A stretch of 64,000 nucleotides of DNA from Prolixibacter sp. NT017 (GTDB lineage Bacteria > Bacteroidota > Bacteroidia > Bacteroidales > Prolixibacteraceae): NCBI RefSeq assembly GCF_009617875.1, contig NZ_BLAV01000001.1, positions 3,224,001-3,288,000 of the forward strand, read 5' to 3'. Made by a program: the position numbers and the translations under genes. This document shows positions 17,011 to 26,026 of the stretch, piece after piece (positions within the stretch are counted from its first letter, which is position 1; the number at the start of each line of letters is the position of its first letter). The notes below the pieces were generated by a model. It had not been told where the DNA came from. It searched no databases and saw nothing but the letters and a program-made list of their open reading frames with translations.

Positions 17011-20000
17011 ATGGGGACAGACAAGATTGCTTTTTCCGCGCTTCGGTCCCTGATTCTAACCTCGAAAGAAAGCAGGCTACGAAGCAACAGCCGGCGCAAC
17101 ATGCTGAAAAAATTAGGCATTACGCTGGTTTCCTGGAACCCGGCCGTCGACCTGATTAACGACACTCTCCACCAGAGACCGGTCCTCCATCATTCTCTCC
17201 ACAAGCTCACCATCGCTTACAACCATCACAACTGGACCATTGACAAATCGTTGTTGGGGGGCCGTCCGCGTTATCGTGTTCAACAGAACGAAAAGGAAAT
17301 CAGGATTCGTTTAAAGGGAAGCCGCTTCCCGGGACTCCAACTATCGCCCGATTTTACTGCTACCCTTAAACCTGGCACCTGGGGCTGGCAGCTTCATATC
17401 CGATTCGATAAGCTGGGAATTGACCAACAACTTTCGCTCGACGAGTGGTTGAATGGGAAAACCGTTCGCGGTAGCATTCCTATAGATGAAGTTATCAAAC
17501 TGGATCACTCCGACTCGATTTCCATTCGCTCGCTGGCAAATGTCGAAATCAGCTACGACTGGCAACTTCATGTTCGCCTGCGTTCCAAAATGAAACTAAC
17601 TTTCTCCGGAGAATCACTCCGGTTTTCGGGATTTGAACTCTCCCCCAATCTTCAGTATACGAAACTAAAAAGCCCGGTTTCATTTTTGAATTTCACCCTT
17701 CCGGGAAAAGGAATCCACAAACCTGTTCCTATGAATTCTGACAGGATATCGAATTCTTCAGAAAAAACAAGTCAGCAAATAAACGCGCTCCTGTTTGACA
17801 GGGAAAAATCGTATTATCAAAATACGTTGCTGGCCTACTGTGGTGAAGAAAATAGCCCGGCTTATTACTACCACCCTTTCGGAGATGAAGCCTCCCTCCC
17901 GTTGAATGAATCCATTCTCTCGGTGCACTACGGAGAGAGAAAATCGATCGAACTTCAGGGAAAGGTAGGCCATTCACCTTCTTGGATTAACATTCCGGGT
18001 GCAGCCTTGTGCCTGCACGACGAACCGGAAGTCGACGATAATTTCCAGCTGACAATCGGCGATAATGGAAATGAATTGATTGCCTGTGCCGTTCCTTTGG
18101 CAGGAACCCGCATCGGCATTGAGGGCGCCGTGAGCCTGCCGGTACAATCGCTTCCGCAGCAAATTATTCTTTCCGGCGAGGCGAATTCGAGTCCGAATAT
18201 TCAAATCAATCCGCAGGTCAGATACACACGACTCCAACTTGATGTCCCCATTCGTCTCTCGATGTTGCGGGCTGAAGATTTGGTCGAACTTTCATTTGAG
18301 TTTTATAACTGCCGGTATACCAACAAGCAACAACAATCATTTATCGAATTGCGTGATGCAAATAAGCCCGGATACATGGTGGTTTATTTTCCGCCGCAAC
18401 ACATTCTCGAGGAAGCCTTTTTCCGCACCAGCGAATTAAAGACCAACGAACCGGGTGCCAACGCAACAGGCAGTAATCAACCGGTAGCTCTTCCGGCTAA
18501 GTTTGAAACAGCAGGGAAAAGCCGGCTTGTTTTTGAGCTTTCCAAAGAATTCGAAGGCATGCCGCTAATAGTCAACCAACTGCTCAGTTGGGAACGCTTT
18601 AAGCTACGCATCAATCCCAGGGCCTGGCTTTTTACCGGACTGAATACTACCCGGATGATCATTCCGGCCAATATCCGTCGTTTCAGGCAACCAGCGCAGA
18701 TTTCCATTCCTAAAAATATGAAGCCTCTCAATATTTCCATTATTAGAAATACAGAGAAAGCCACGGAATCGGAAATTCGCATTGCGGCGCATTCGCGAAA
18801 GCAAGAGGTCTCTGAGCAACGCTATGAGGAGCAGAATGCCGGCAAGTTTCTTCCGGCACCGGTTCCCACTTTGACACAGCTCAGGCAAATGAACTTTGCC
18901 AACATGCGACCTGTCAACTTCTTCACTCCCCCTACCGGCATGGAAACATCGCTCGAAATCCCCGGAAGGTTGTTCATTTCACCTAATCAACTGGCAGGCT
19001 TCCGTCATATTCTCCAAATAATCAACTCGTATGACGACAGCTACCGACCAAAGACTTCGATAGAATTAAAACCGATGATGGCCATGCGGCGAATCGGTTC
19101 ATCGGCTAACACTGAAGCGACACAGGAAGTTCCTTACCAGAATCAGATTTTCGAGTTGTGGCATACCCGAATGGGAGTTCAACTGAAAAGCGGTGAAGTC
19201 TCCGAAGAAGTTTTCAAAAACCTGAGCACGATACGGGCGATCTGGTCCAGAGATGTTTATAACGGCAAAAATCTTCAATATCCCGGGAACAATGTAGAAA
19301 TTCCATTCAGAGCCTCACTCAATGCCAAAGACCGAAATGATTTGGTGCATCAAACTTCGCACTATGGAGCAGATTTCACGCCAAGAGCGGTAGCTGTAAA
19401 CCGACTGATGCTTTCTGCTTTGGGAGGCTGGCTCGATGCTCACGGTAATTTTGATTACAAGGATATTCAAGATGCCGGCTTCTCCCTCATCGACTGGAAA
19501 CACTTGGCCACATTGGGTCGCGACCAGTTTGTCAGGATCGTTCGACGCGGTTATCTTTTCCCGTTCGGGCATGAAGCAGCACTCATTAAGATTACGCAGC
19601 GTGAATTCGATGACCCCACCCGTTCGGCGGCCGATATTCAGCGGATGTTCGTCGTGGTGAGAGAACCGGAGTTCTTCTATGACCCGTACACTGCGAACAA
19701 TCAATTCAACGCCTTTCCATTCCAGTCCATTCGTCTGGTAAGTTTGGTTACACCTGCCATCGATTTGCCCACATCTATGGTCAGTTCACCGGCACAGAAC
19801 TTCCTGATCAATGTAGGCAGCAATCCTTTCCGGTTTAAAATGGAAGCCGTTGATAAAGAAGGCACCACCATTCATTTCCGCTGCCCGATGGTGTTCATTG
19901 AGGATTATGCTGACTTTCTGGGGCAACATATCAACGATGTCATAAACATTTACAATCAGCAAAATAAATACAACAACGCAAGAACAGCTGACTTAAACGG

Positions 20001-21789
20001 GCAGCAAATTGCTTATGCTGACAGTATTTTACCGGATGATACAAGCCTTGAGACCGTTACTCTGCGATTTAAAGCCAAACCTTACTCCTATCCGGGCACG
20101 CACCTGAATTTCTATCCGGAAATCGATTATGCGGAAGTTTTGGTTAAAGCCGCCGAAGAGTTTACCGGCCAAAAACAACCGGTCAAAATCGAGTTGTATG
20201 ACGACCGCAACGAAGGAACCGTCTGGTCGAAAATGTGGAAAGACCAAAAACTTCCTATCGATTTCAACGGTGGTGCCGATAAAACCGGAGGTTTCCTCTC
20301 CCCCAATATTTCGGTGAGTGGATTATCCAAGATTTTCGGTCCTGTTTCCGGAGACGTCAATTACATCGCCGGACTGAGCTTTGAGCCAGATAAATTTTTT
20401 CCGGATACACCGGATATTCCCGGATTCAACCTTCCGAAAATCTTTGGGGCTCTGCCACTGGGAAAACTCCTCAATCAGGTCAACCTGGGAGCAAGCGCGT
20501 TTAATCAGCTAAAAAATAAACTTTCCCTCTACCGGGAACAGATTGATGAAGTCAGAAAACAAATCCTACTGAAACAGGCCGAACTGGAGAAAGCCATTGC
20601 CGAAAATAAAACCGAGGATATTGCAAAGCTTAAAAATGAAATAGCCACAAAAACCACTAATTTACAGAGTCTGGCCAACCAGGTACGAGACTTCATGAAC
20701 GGTCAGACGCCACGTATTCCAAATTTAAAAACCTACCGGGTAGGGAATTCATTTGTGGCCGAATACCGGTGGCAGCCCGAATTTAATAAAACGACCAAGG
20801 TTTTCGACGGTTTTATCGCGCTCAATGCTGATGATCCGAATAATACGTTAACCATCAACAACCGGATGGTTAAGTCGATCGATGCACAAACACCACCACA
20901 AGTCGAAGTTATGGCCAGCATGCAAAATTTCAATGTCTCGATTGGTGGTATGATAGCCGTTGATTTCCGGAAACTGACATTCAAAGCAGGAACACAAACC
21001 AAGAAAGATGTCAAAGTTCAGTTGGGTACAGTTCCGTTGCGTTTCCTCGGATCACTTTCGTTTGTTAACGGCTTGCAGCAGATTATTCCGGCTGGAGGCT
21101 TTGGCGAGGGTGTCACCATCAAACTGGAAGGTGCTGGCATTCGTGCGGGATACGATTTGAAGATTCCGCCCATCGAAGTCGGAATTTTCTCATTGGCCAA
21201 CGTGTCGCTCGGAGCTTCGCTTTATCTTCCCTTTACAGGCGATCCGTTGACACTTGGATTTAATTTCTGCTCCCGGCAAAATCCCTTCCTGTTAAGAGTG
21301 AGTCTCTTTGGCGGCGGAGGCTTCTTCGCTTTGCAGACCTCGATTGCCGGATTGACCAAACTGGAAGCGGCCTTCGAGTTTTCCGCTGGCTTATCGCTCA
21401 ATGTGGGTGTCGCCAGTGGCGGCGTACAGGTGGCCGGCGGCTTCTATTACAGCATCGAGTACGAAAACGACCAGTCAATCTCGAAACTCTCCGGTTACCT
21501 GCGCATCAACGGTAACTTGTCGATACTCGGCATTATCACACTGAGCATGGAATTTTACCTGTCGCTGAATGCGATTATCGTCAACAAAATGATTAATGGC
21601 GAGACGGTGAAGAAAGTCGAAAAGATGATCGGTGAGGCCAGCGTCAAGGTAAAAATAGAGGTACTCTTCTTCAGCAAAAGCGTTACCGTAAAAGTAAGAC
21701 GCGAACTTAGGGCCGCCGATGCCGACCCATTATTCTCTGATACGATTCCTGAGCCGGCATGGCTCGACTACTGCAAAGCATTTGCCTAA
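17011..21789 (+). CDS. Giant uncharacterised protein (1592 aa), first of a pair
   Basis: I do not recognise a named family. The chain is mostly beta-rich, with no signal peptide and no clear transmembrane helix. Landmarks: a conserved-looking core with LEIPGRLFISPNQLAGF (about 648), ELWHTRMG (about 715), RRGYLFPFGHEAALIKIT (about 846) and RMFVVVREPEFFYDP (about 878); a coiled coil at about 1165-1227 (YREQIDEVRKQILLKQAELE); and a glycine-rich hydrophobic beta region at about 1363-1563, with VSLFGGGGFFALQTSIAG and NVGVASGGVQVAGGFYYSIE, which might form a barrel or membrane-associated fold. From memory only, similar core motifs occur in large unnamed proteins of actinobacteria and cyanobacteria. 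A second giant gene follows after 19 bases. Base composition looks like the neighbours', so there is no sign of recent transfer. Confidence 0.85.
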   Translation: MGTDKIAFSALRSLILTSKESRLRSNSRRNMLKKLGITLVSWNPAVDLINDTLHQRPVLHHSLHKLTIAYNHHNWTIDKSLLGGRPRYRVQQNEKEIRIRLKGSRFPGLQLSPDFTATLKPGTWGWQLHIRFDKLGIDQQLSLDEWLNGKTVRGSIPIDEVIKLDHSDSISIRSLANVEISYDWQLHVRLRSKMKLTFSGESLRFSGFELSPNLQYTKLKSPVSFLNFTLPGKGIHKPVPMNSDRISNSSEKTSQQINALLFDREKSYYQNTLLAYCGEENSPAYYYHPFGDEASLPLNESILSVHYGERKSIELQGKVGHSPSWINIPGAALCLHDEPEVDDNFQLTIGDNGNELIACAVPLAGTRIGIEGAVSLPVQSLPQQIILSGEANSSPNIQINPQVRYTRLQLDVPIRLSMLRAEDLVELSFEFYNCRYTNKQQQSFIELRDANKPGYMVVYFPPQHILEEAFFRTSELKTNEPGANATGSNQPVALPAKFETAGKSRLVFELSKEFEGMPLIVNQLLSWERFKLRINPRAWLFTGLNTTRMIIPANIRRFRQPAQISIPKNMKPLNISIIRNTEKATESEIRIAAHSRKQEVSEQRYEEQNAGKFLPAPVPTLTQLRQMNFANMRPVNFFTPPTGMETSLEIPGRLFISPNQLAGFRHILQIINSYDDSYRPKTSIELKPMMAMRRIGSSANTEATQEVPYQNQIFELWHTRMGVQLKSGEVSEEVFKNLSTIRAIWSRDVYNGKNLQYPGNNVEIPFRASLNAKDRNDLVHQTSHYGADFTPRAVAVNRLMLSALGGWLDAHGNFDYKDIQDAGFSLIDWKHLATLGRDQFVRIVRRGYLFPFGHEAALIKITQREFDDPTRSAADIQRMFVVVREPEFFYDPYTANNQFNAFPFQSIRLVSLVTPAIDLPTSMVSSPAQNFLINVGSNPFRFKMEAVDKEGTTIHFRCPMVFIEDYADFLGQHINDVINIYNQQNKYNNARTADLNGQQIAYADSILPDDTSLETVTLRFKAKPYSYPGTHLNFYPEIDYAEVLVKAAEEFTGQKQPVKIELYDDRNEGTVWSKMWKDQKLPIDFNGGADKTGGFLSPNISVSGLSKIFGPVSGDVNYIAGLSFEPDKFFPDTPDIPGFNLPKIFGALPLGKLLNQVNLGASAFNQLKNKLSLYREQIDEVRKQILLKQAELEKAIAENKTEDIAKLKNEIATKTTNLQSLANQVRDFMNGQTPRIPNLKTYRVGNSFVAEYRWQPEFNKTTKVFDGFIALNADDPNNTLTINNRMVKSIDAQTPPQVEVMASMQNFNVSIGGMIAVDFRKLTFKAGTQTKKDVKVQLGTVPLRFLGSLSFVNGLQQIIPAGGFGEGVTIKLEGAGIRAGYDLKIPPIEVGIFSLANVSLGASLYLPFTGDPLTLGFNFCSRQNPFLLRVSLFGGGGFFALQTSIAGLTKLEAAFEFSAGLSLNVGVASGGVQVAGGFYYSIEYENDQSISKLSGYLRINGNLSILGIITLSMEFYLSLNAIIVNKMINGETVKKVEKMIGEASVKVKIEVLFFSKSVTVKVRRELRAADADPLFSDTIPEPAWLDYCKAFA

Positions 21790-21808
21790 CCCCTAATCCG
21801 AGCAAATC

Positions 21809-24800
21809 ATGAAACAATCCATTCTTTTCACAGCACTTCCTAACGGACGCACCAGCCAAAATGGTCAGGATTACCTGCGCTTGTCTTTGGCTATTGCCAT
21901 TCAACTGGCGGGTTCGGGCAAATTAAAACTCAAGGATTTTCCTGATGTACTGAAATGGCACGACGAGCTGAATGCAATGCAGTTTACATTGAATATGGAC
22001 GGTAAGGAAAGTGTTATTCAACCGGTTCAGGATAAACTCGATCCATCTCTTTGGGGCGATCTTTTCCACGGAGATATCAAGGTGGAAAGCTATAAAAAAG
22101 AAGACTACACGCTTTCGCGGATACACAGCTACCAGGTGGCGTCGATGAAAACCTTTCTGCTGAAAACGTACACGCAATTCGGAACAAAATCGCCGGAGAA
22201 AGTTGTTCGCGGAAAAGTTCTACTCGAGAATACCGAGGTGAAGAACATTGGACGTTTCAGGCCTTTGCAGGAAACCCAAATCAGGCAGTTCCAGCGACAA
22301 CCCATCACCAACATCCGACCAATGGTTACCCGCGAACTGGTCAAAAATAACACGCTGGAAGAAGACCACAGTAAACTCCTTTCCGCCAGGAATTATAAAG
22401 AATTGAAATTACAGGCGAAGGTACCGGCATACAATTTTGTTCAGTTGCGTGATTTTCACAAGTACAAAATGAAAATGCTGCAAGCGCCCTTGCTAAAGAT
22501 TGAAAAGCCAGAATTTGAGTTTCACGATATCTTGGCCGCTTTGGGAAGCTATCCGCAATTGCAACGGAAATTTGGTCTGGTACTCGATTTTCTCGTCCCG
22601 GTTCCTGAAAATGTTGCCCCGGAAAGTACACTCAAGATTTATCCGTCGGTGACCGACTGGGAAGTAGAAACCGAAATTTCGACTCCCCGAACGGCTTATC
22701 GGCTAACCAGTGACGGATTCTACGCCCGCGAAAAAAACGATACGTTCCTGCACAACGGCTTTGTCAAAATCAACACTCCGGAATTCTCAGCTAACCAGAT
22801 CGACACCGACGGAACAGCTGTCCAGCTCTCTGAAATGGTCGACAACCAAATTGAGAAGAATTCCATCAGGCAGATTCAGGTAACGGAACAAAATCAGCAA
22901 ATCGAGCGCATGACCATCACCAATTTGGCACTGAATCTGGCACACGAAAAAGACGAGGAAGAAGATGAAGAAGGGATGCCGCCCATGCGCAGTGCCGGAA
23001 TTGGTATCATCAAAAACGACATCGATGTGTTTGTCGACCACCGGTTTCAAATCACACAAAAGCTCCAGGCCGATTTTTCGGCTACGCATTACCGAAAAAG
23101 AGAGCACAATATTATTGCGCCGGAAGAGATACTTTACGCTGAAGACGTAACGCTGGGATACCGGATGGACATCGCTTACAGCGAGCAACCGGATAAATGG
23201 TATTCGCTTCACCGGAAACAGGACAGGGTAAACTATTACGACGAAAACAACAATCCCACCGAGATAAGTGATATAGAGCCTGACGAAGGTTTTCTGCAGA
23301 TGGCAGCCAGTCAGGATCCGGAAAACCCGGATGACTTTTTTGTCAGTGAAACCCTCTTTCGCTGGGAAGGCTGGAGTCTTTCTGTTCCACGTCCCGGGTT
23401 GGCCATTAACGAAGCAGACGACTCGTCGCCCGACAAAAGCCATGATTACGTTCACCGGACCATGGCTGACGAACAAAAAAAGTTTGCGTTCGACCCAACA
23501 TTGAATTTCAAATTGAATGTTCAGTCGGAAATCATTCCGGGTACGCTTCCGCGACTGCGTTTTGGAAAATCATACAACATTCGTGTCCGCACAGTTGACC
23601 TTACAGGGAATAGCGTAGCGCTGAAAAGCGAGACTGATAGTCCAAATAAATGTATCATTTCCGGATTTGTTTACCAGCGTTACGAACCGGTTTCTAATCC
23701 GCTGCTTCTGCTGGCCAACGCTTTGCGGCAGGGGGAAACACCTGAATCGCTGGTAATCCGGAGTAATTACGACCAAACCGCCGAGGCATACGAACAAGCC
23801 GAGGGTACTGGAAACGGGACAACTGCCCGTCATTTGCTTCCCCCGGAAAACAGCCAGCTGATGGCCGAAACTCATGGACGCTTCGACAAAGCATTTGACG
23901 GTAATCCAGACGCCGCACGTGAGATGTATCAGCTCATCGTGGGCCGGGAGAAATCGCCGGAAGTGATGGCTGACGGGAAAGACAAAATCTACTCCGAATC
24001 GGAAGCTTCGATCCAATATATTCCCGATCCGGCTGCAGCCGGTGTAGCCGTTTTCCTGGCTGATGGTTATGAAAAAACGCACGAAAAAACATTCGACCCA
24101 CGCTATTTCAGTTTTTTCTCTTCCAGTGAACTCAATCCAACAAACAACGCGGAAGGCGAAGGCGATTGGCTGAAATATCGCTCGCTGCGCATTCAACTGG
24201 CTGAAGGTGACTTCGGGGCAACCTGGAGCTCCGGCGACCGGATGTTGACTGTTCGTTTGCCGAAAGGCTATCGACTGAAACTGAAATTCACTTCATTCTG
24301 GCGCTCCACCGATTTACAGTCGCTGTCGGGCGTTTGGAAGATGTTGAAAGAAGAATCACCTGGAGACCAAAAACTGAAACAACTAGCTTTCACCGGCAGG
24401 CACTGGATGCTCAGTCCCGGCCGTGAACTAGAACTGGTTCATGCCGTTCAACAACCGGTAGAAGAGCCGAAAATCGATGTAATACAACCAGCCAGAGATT
24501 TTGGCTCGACGGATGCCGATTTGAATACGAAGCTGAAAATTCATGCCCGCAGTACGGAAGAGATGTATGTCGAGGCACACTGGAAAGACATGGACGACAA
24601 TCCCTTATTGACGGAACCCAAAGAGGTAGATGCCAATTCACAACTCGACCAGTTTGTAGTTGGTTATCACGAATCCGAGAAACAGTTTGGGTATATCAGT
24701 ACCGCCAAAGAAAAGCCACAGATGAAACTGAGAATGGCTGGCCCCATGATCAAAAAAATAGAGCCCGATCAGAAGCCTGTCCAGTTGTTCCATATGAAAC

Positions 24801-26014
24801 CTGATGTTACGTTCAAAACCATTACCTATCGTGGGTTTGTTTTGGCAATTCCCCCGTTGGTGCACCGGTTCAACGATACCAAACACCGTTGGGTCGATTA
24901 TCGCCCGGTAGGAACTTCGCGCTATGCGGAAATGTTTGTCTGCGAAAGCGACGAAACACCTAAACCGGTAAAACGCGAAGGCCCCTGGTTTGAGAAGGTG
25001 AATATTCTTTCCACAGCCCGCCCGGCCATTCCGAAAGTAGAATATGTTCTGCCTCTGATGCATTGGGAAAAATCGGACGGTAACAAAGTGATGATTCACA
25101 AACGAAATGGTGGTGGATTGCGTGTTTACATGGACCGTCCGTGGTTCTCATCCGGTGAAGGAGAAAAACTGGCCATCCTTTTAATGCCGCAAGGCAACAA
25201 AGATAAAACCGCCATGATGCGGGCGACTCAGCGTTACAATCCCAACTTCACCATGTGGGGAATCGACCCGATTCATCCATCGACACAACCCGATAAAACC
25301 GGGCCATTACCGGATGATTTTGGTTTCAATGCAGAAACCGTTCGAAATCTGGAGCACCCCGGAGTTAAAAATATCCGTACAGATGCGGCTATTTATCCGG
25401 TTCGGTTTGACAAGCAGCGGAAAAAATGGTACGCCGATATCAGCATTAGCACGCAGCGGATGTATTTCCCGTTTATCCGGTTGATCCTGGCTCGTTATCA
25501 GGAAAACTCACTAAGAGAAGGAAATCATGACGTTTGCCTTAGCGAACCTGTTACCGCTGATTTCATGCAGCTTCTTCCCGACAGGCGCACCCATATTGAG
25601 TTCAACAACGACACTAATAACTCTCGGTTTAGAATAACCATTTCCGGTTTGGTTTCCCATGTTTATCCCAACCATCCGGGCAGTTATTTCGAAATTACTT
25701 TTATCGACCCGGAACTGGCGCAACCCATTGATGCAATTTTAGATGATGACCGCACGGACAAAACACTTTCGCGATACAACTACACGATAGCGGTTTCAGA
25801 AAAAAACGTAAACAACGGATATTTTCGGTTGGTAAAAGACTTTAACTTGCCCGGAAAATACCGCTCCACTCCCTTCGAGATTATCATCCGGGAGTATGAG
25901 CGTTCCGGCGAGCAGTTAAAAACAACTCTTCGGCAACGAGGCGATGGACTCCCGCCCAACAACGAACCGCGTCTTGTTTATGCCGACGTATTCAAAATCA
26001 ATGTAAAAAAATAG
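21809..26014 (+). CDS. Giant uncharacterised protein (1401 aa), second of a pair
   Basis: No named family is recognised. No signal peptide. The N-terminus, ILFTALPNGR then YLRLSLAIAIQL and LKDFPDVLKWHDEL, is distinctive. An acidic patch (EKDEEEDEEG) lies near residue 385. NIRVRTVDLTGNSVAL (about 590-605) resembles the end of an Ig/Big-like beta-sandwich, followed by YQRYEPVSNPLLLL and ESLVIRSNYDQT (about 620-655). Later landmarks are YVLPLMHWEK (about 1080), LRVYMDRPWFSSGEGEKLAIL (about 1103) and a closing block KKWYADISISTQRMYFPFIR...LARYQ...FMQLLPDR (about 1205-1257). The ordered beta-domains suggest a structural or surface/particle protein rather than an enzyme, but this is only inference. 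It is almost certainly cotranscribed with the 1592-aa partner, and ends 12 bases from the convergent TonB-type receptor gene. Confidence 0.85.
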   Translation: MKQSILFTALPNGRTSQNGQDYLRLSLAIAIQLAGSGKLKLKDFPDVLKWHDELNAMQFTLNMDGKESVIQPVQDKLDPSLWGDLFHGDIKVESYKKEDYTLSRIHSYQVASMKTFLLKTYTQFGTKSPEKVVRGKVLLENTEVKNIGRFRPLQETQIRQFQRQPITNIRPMVTRELVKNNTLEEDHSKLLSARNYKELKLQAKVPAYNFVQLRDFHKYKMKMLQAPLLKIEKPEFEFHDILAALGSYPQLQRKFGLVLDFLVPVPENVAPESTLKIYPSVTDWEVETEISTPRTAYRLTSDGFYAREKNDTFLHNGFVKINTPEFSANQIDTDGTAVQLSEMVDNQIEKNSIRQIQVTEQNQQIERMTITNLALNLAHEKDEEEDEEGMPPMRSAGIGIIKNDIDVFVDHRFQITQKLQADFSATHYRKREHNIIAPEEILYAEDVTLGYRMDIAYSEQPDKWYSLHRKQDRVNYYDENNNPTEISDIEPDEGFLQMAASQDPENPDDFFVSETLFRWEGWSLSVPRPGLAINEADDSSPDKSHDYVHRTMADEQKKFAFDPTLNFKLNVQSEIIPGTLPRLRFGKSYNIRVRTVDLTGNSVALKSETDSPNKCIISGFVYQRYEPVSNPLLLLANALRQGETPESLVIRSNYDQTAEAYEQAEGTGNGTTARHLLPPENSQLMAETHGRFDKAFDGNPDAAREMYQLIVGREKSPEVMADGKDKIYSESEASIQYIPDPAAAGVAVFLADGYEKTHEKTFDPRYFSFFSSSELNPTNNAEGEGDWLKYRSLRIQLAEGDFGATWSSGDRMLTVRLPKGYRLKLKFTSFWRSTDLQSLSGVWKMLKEESPGDQKLKQLAFTGRHWMLSPGRELELVHAVQQPVEEPKIDVIQPARDFGSTDADLNTKLKIHARSTEEMYVEAHWKDMDDNPLLTEPKEVDANSQLDQFVVGYHESEKQFGYISTAKEKPQMKLRMAGPMIKKIEPDQKPVQLFHMKPDVTFKTITYRGFVLAIPPLVHRFNDTKHRWVDYRPVGTSRYAEMFVCESDETPKPVKREGPWFEKVNILSTARPAIPKVEYVLPLMHWEKSDGNKVMIHKRNGGGLRVYMDRPWFSSGEGEKLAILLMPQGNKDKTAMMRATQRYNPNFTMWGIDPIHPSTQPDKTGPLPDDFGFNAETVRNLEHPGVKNIRTDAAIYPVRFDKQRKKWYADISISTQRMYFPFIRLILARYQENSLREGNHDVCLSEPVTADFMQLLPDRRTHIEFNNDTNNSRFRITISGLVSHVYPNHPGSYFEITFIDPELAQPIDAILDDDRTDKTLSRYNYTIAVSEKNVNNGYFRLVKDFNLPGKYRSTPFEIIIREYERSGEQLKTTLRQRGDGLPPNNEPRLVYADVFKINVKK

Positions 26015-26026
26015 ACCGTTTTGGTA

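Noticed and set aside
22787..23476. 229-aa open frame antisense to the second giant gene
   Set aside because: The composition is that of a shadow frame (Cys/Phe/Val-rich, no motif), and the plus-strand frame is far longer and continuous.
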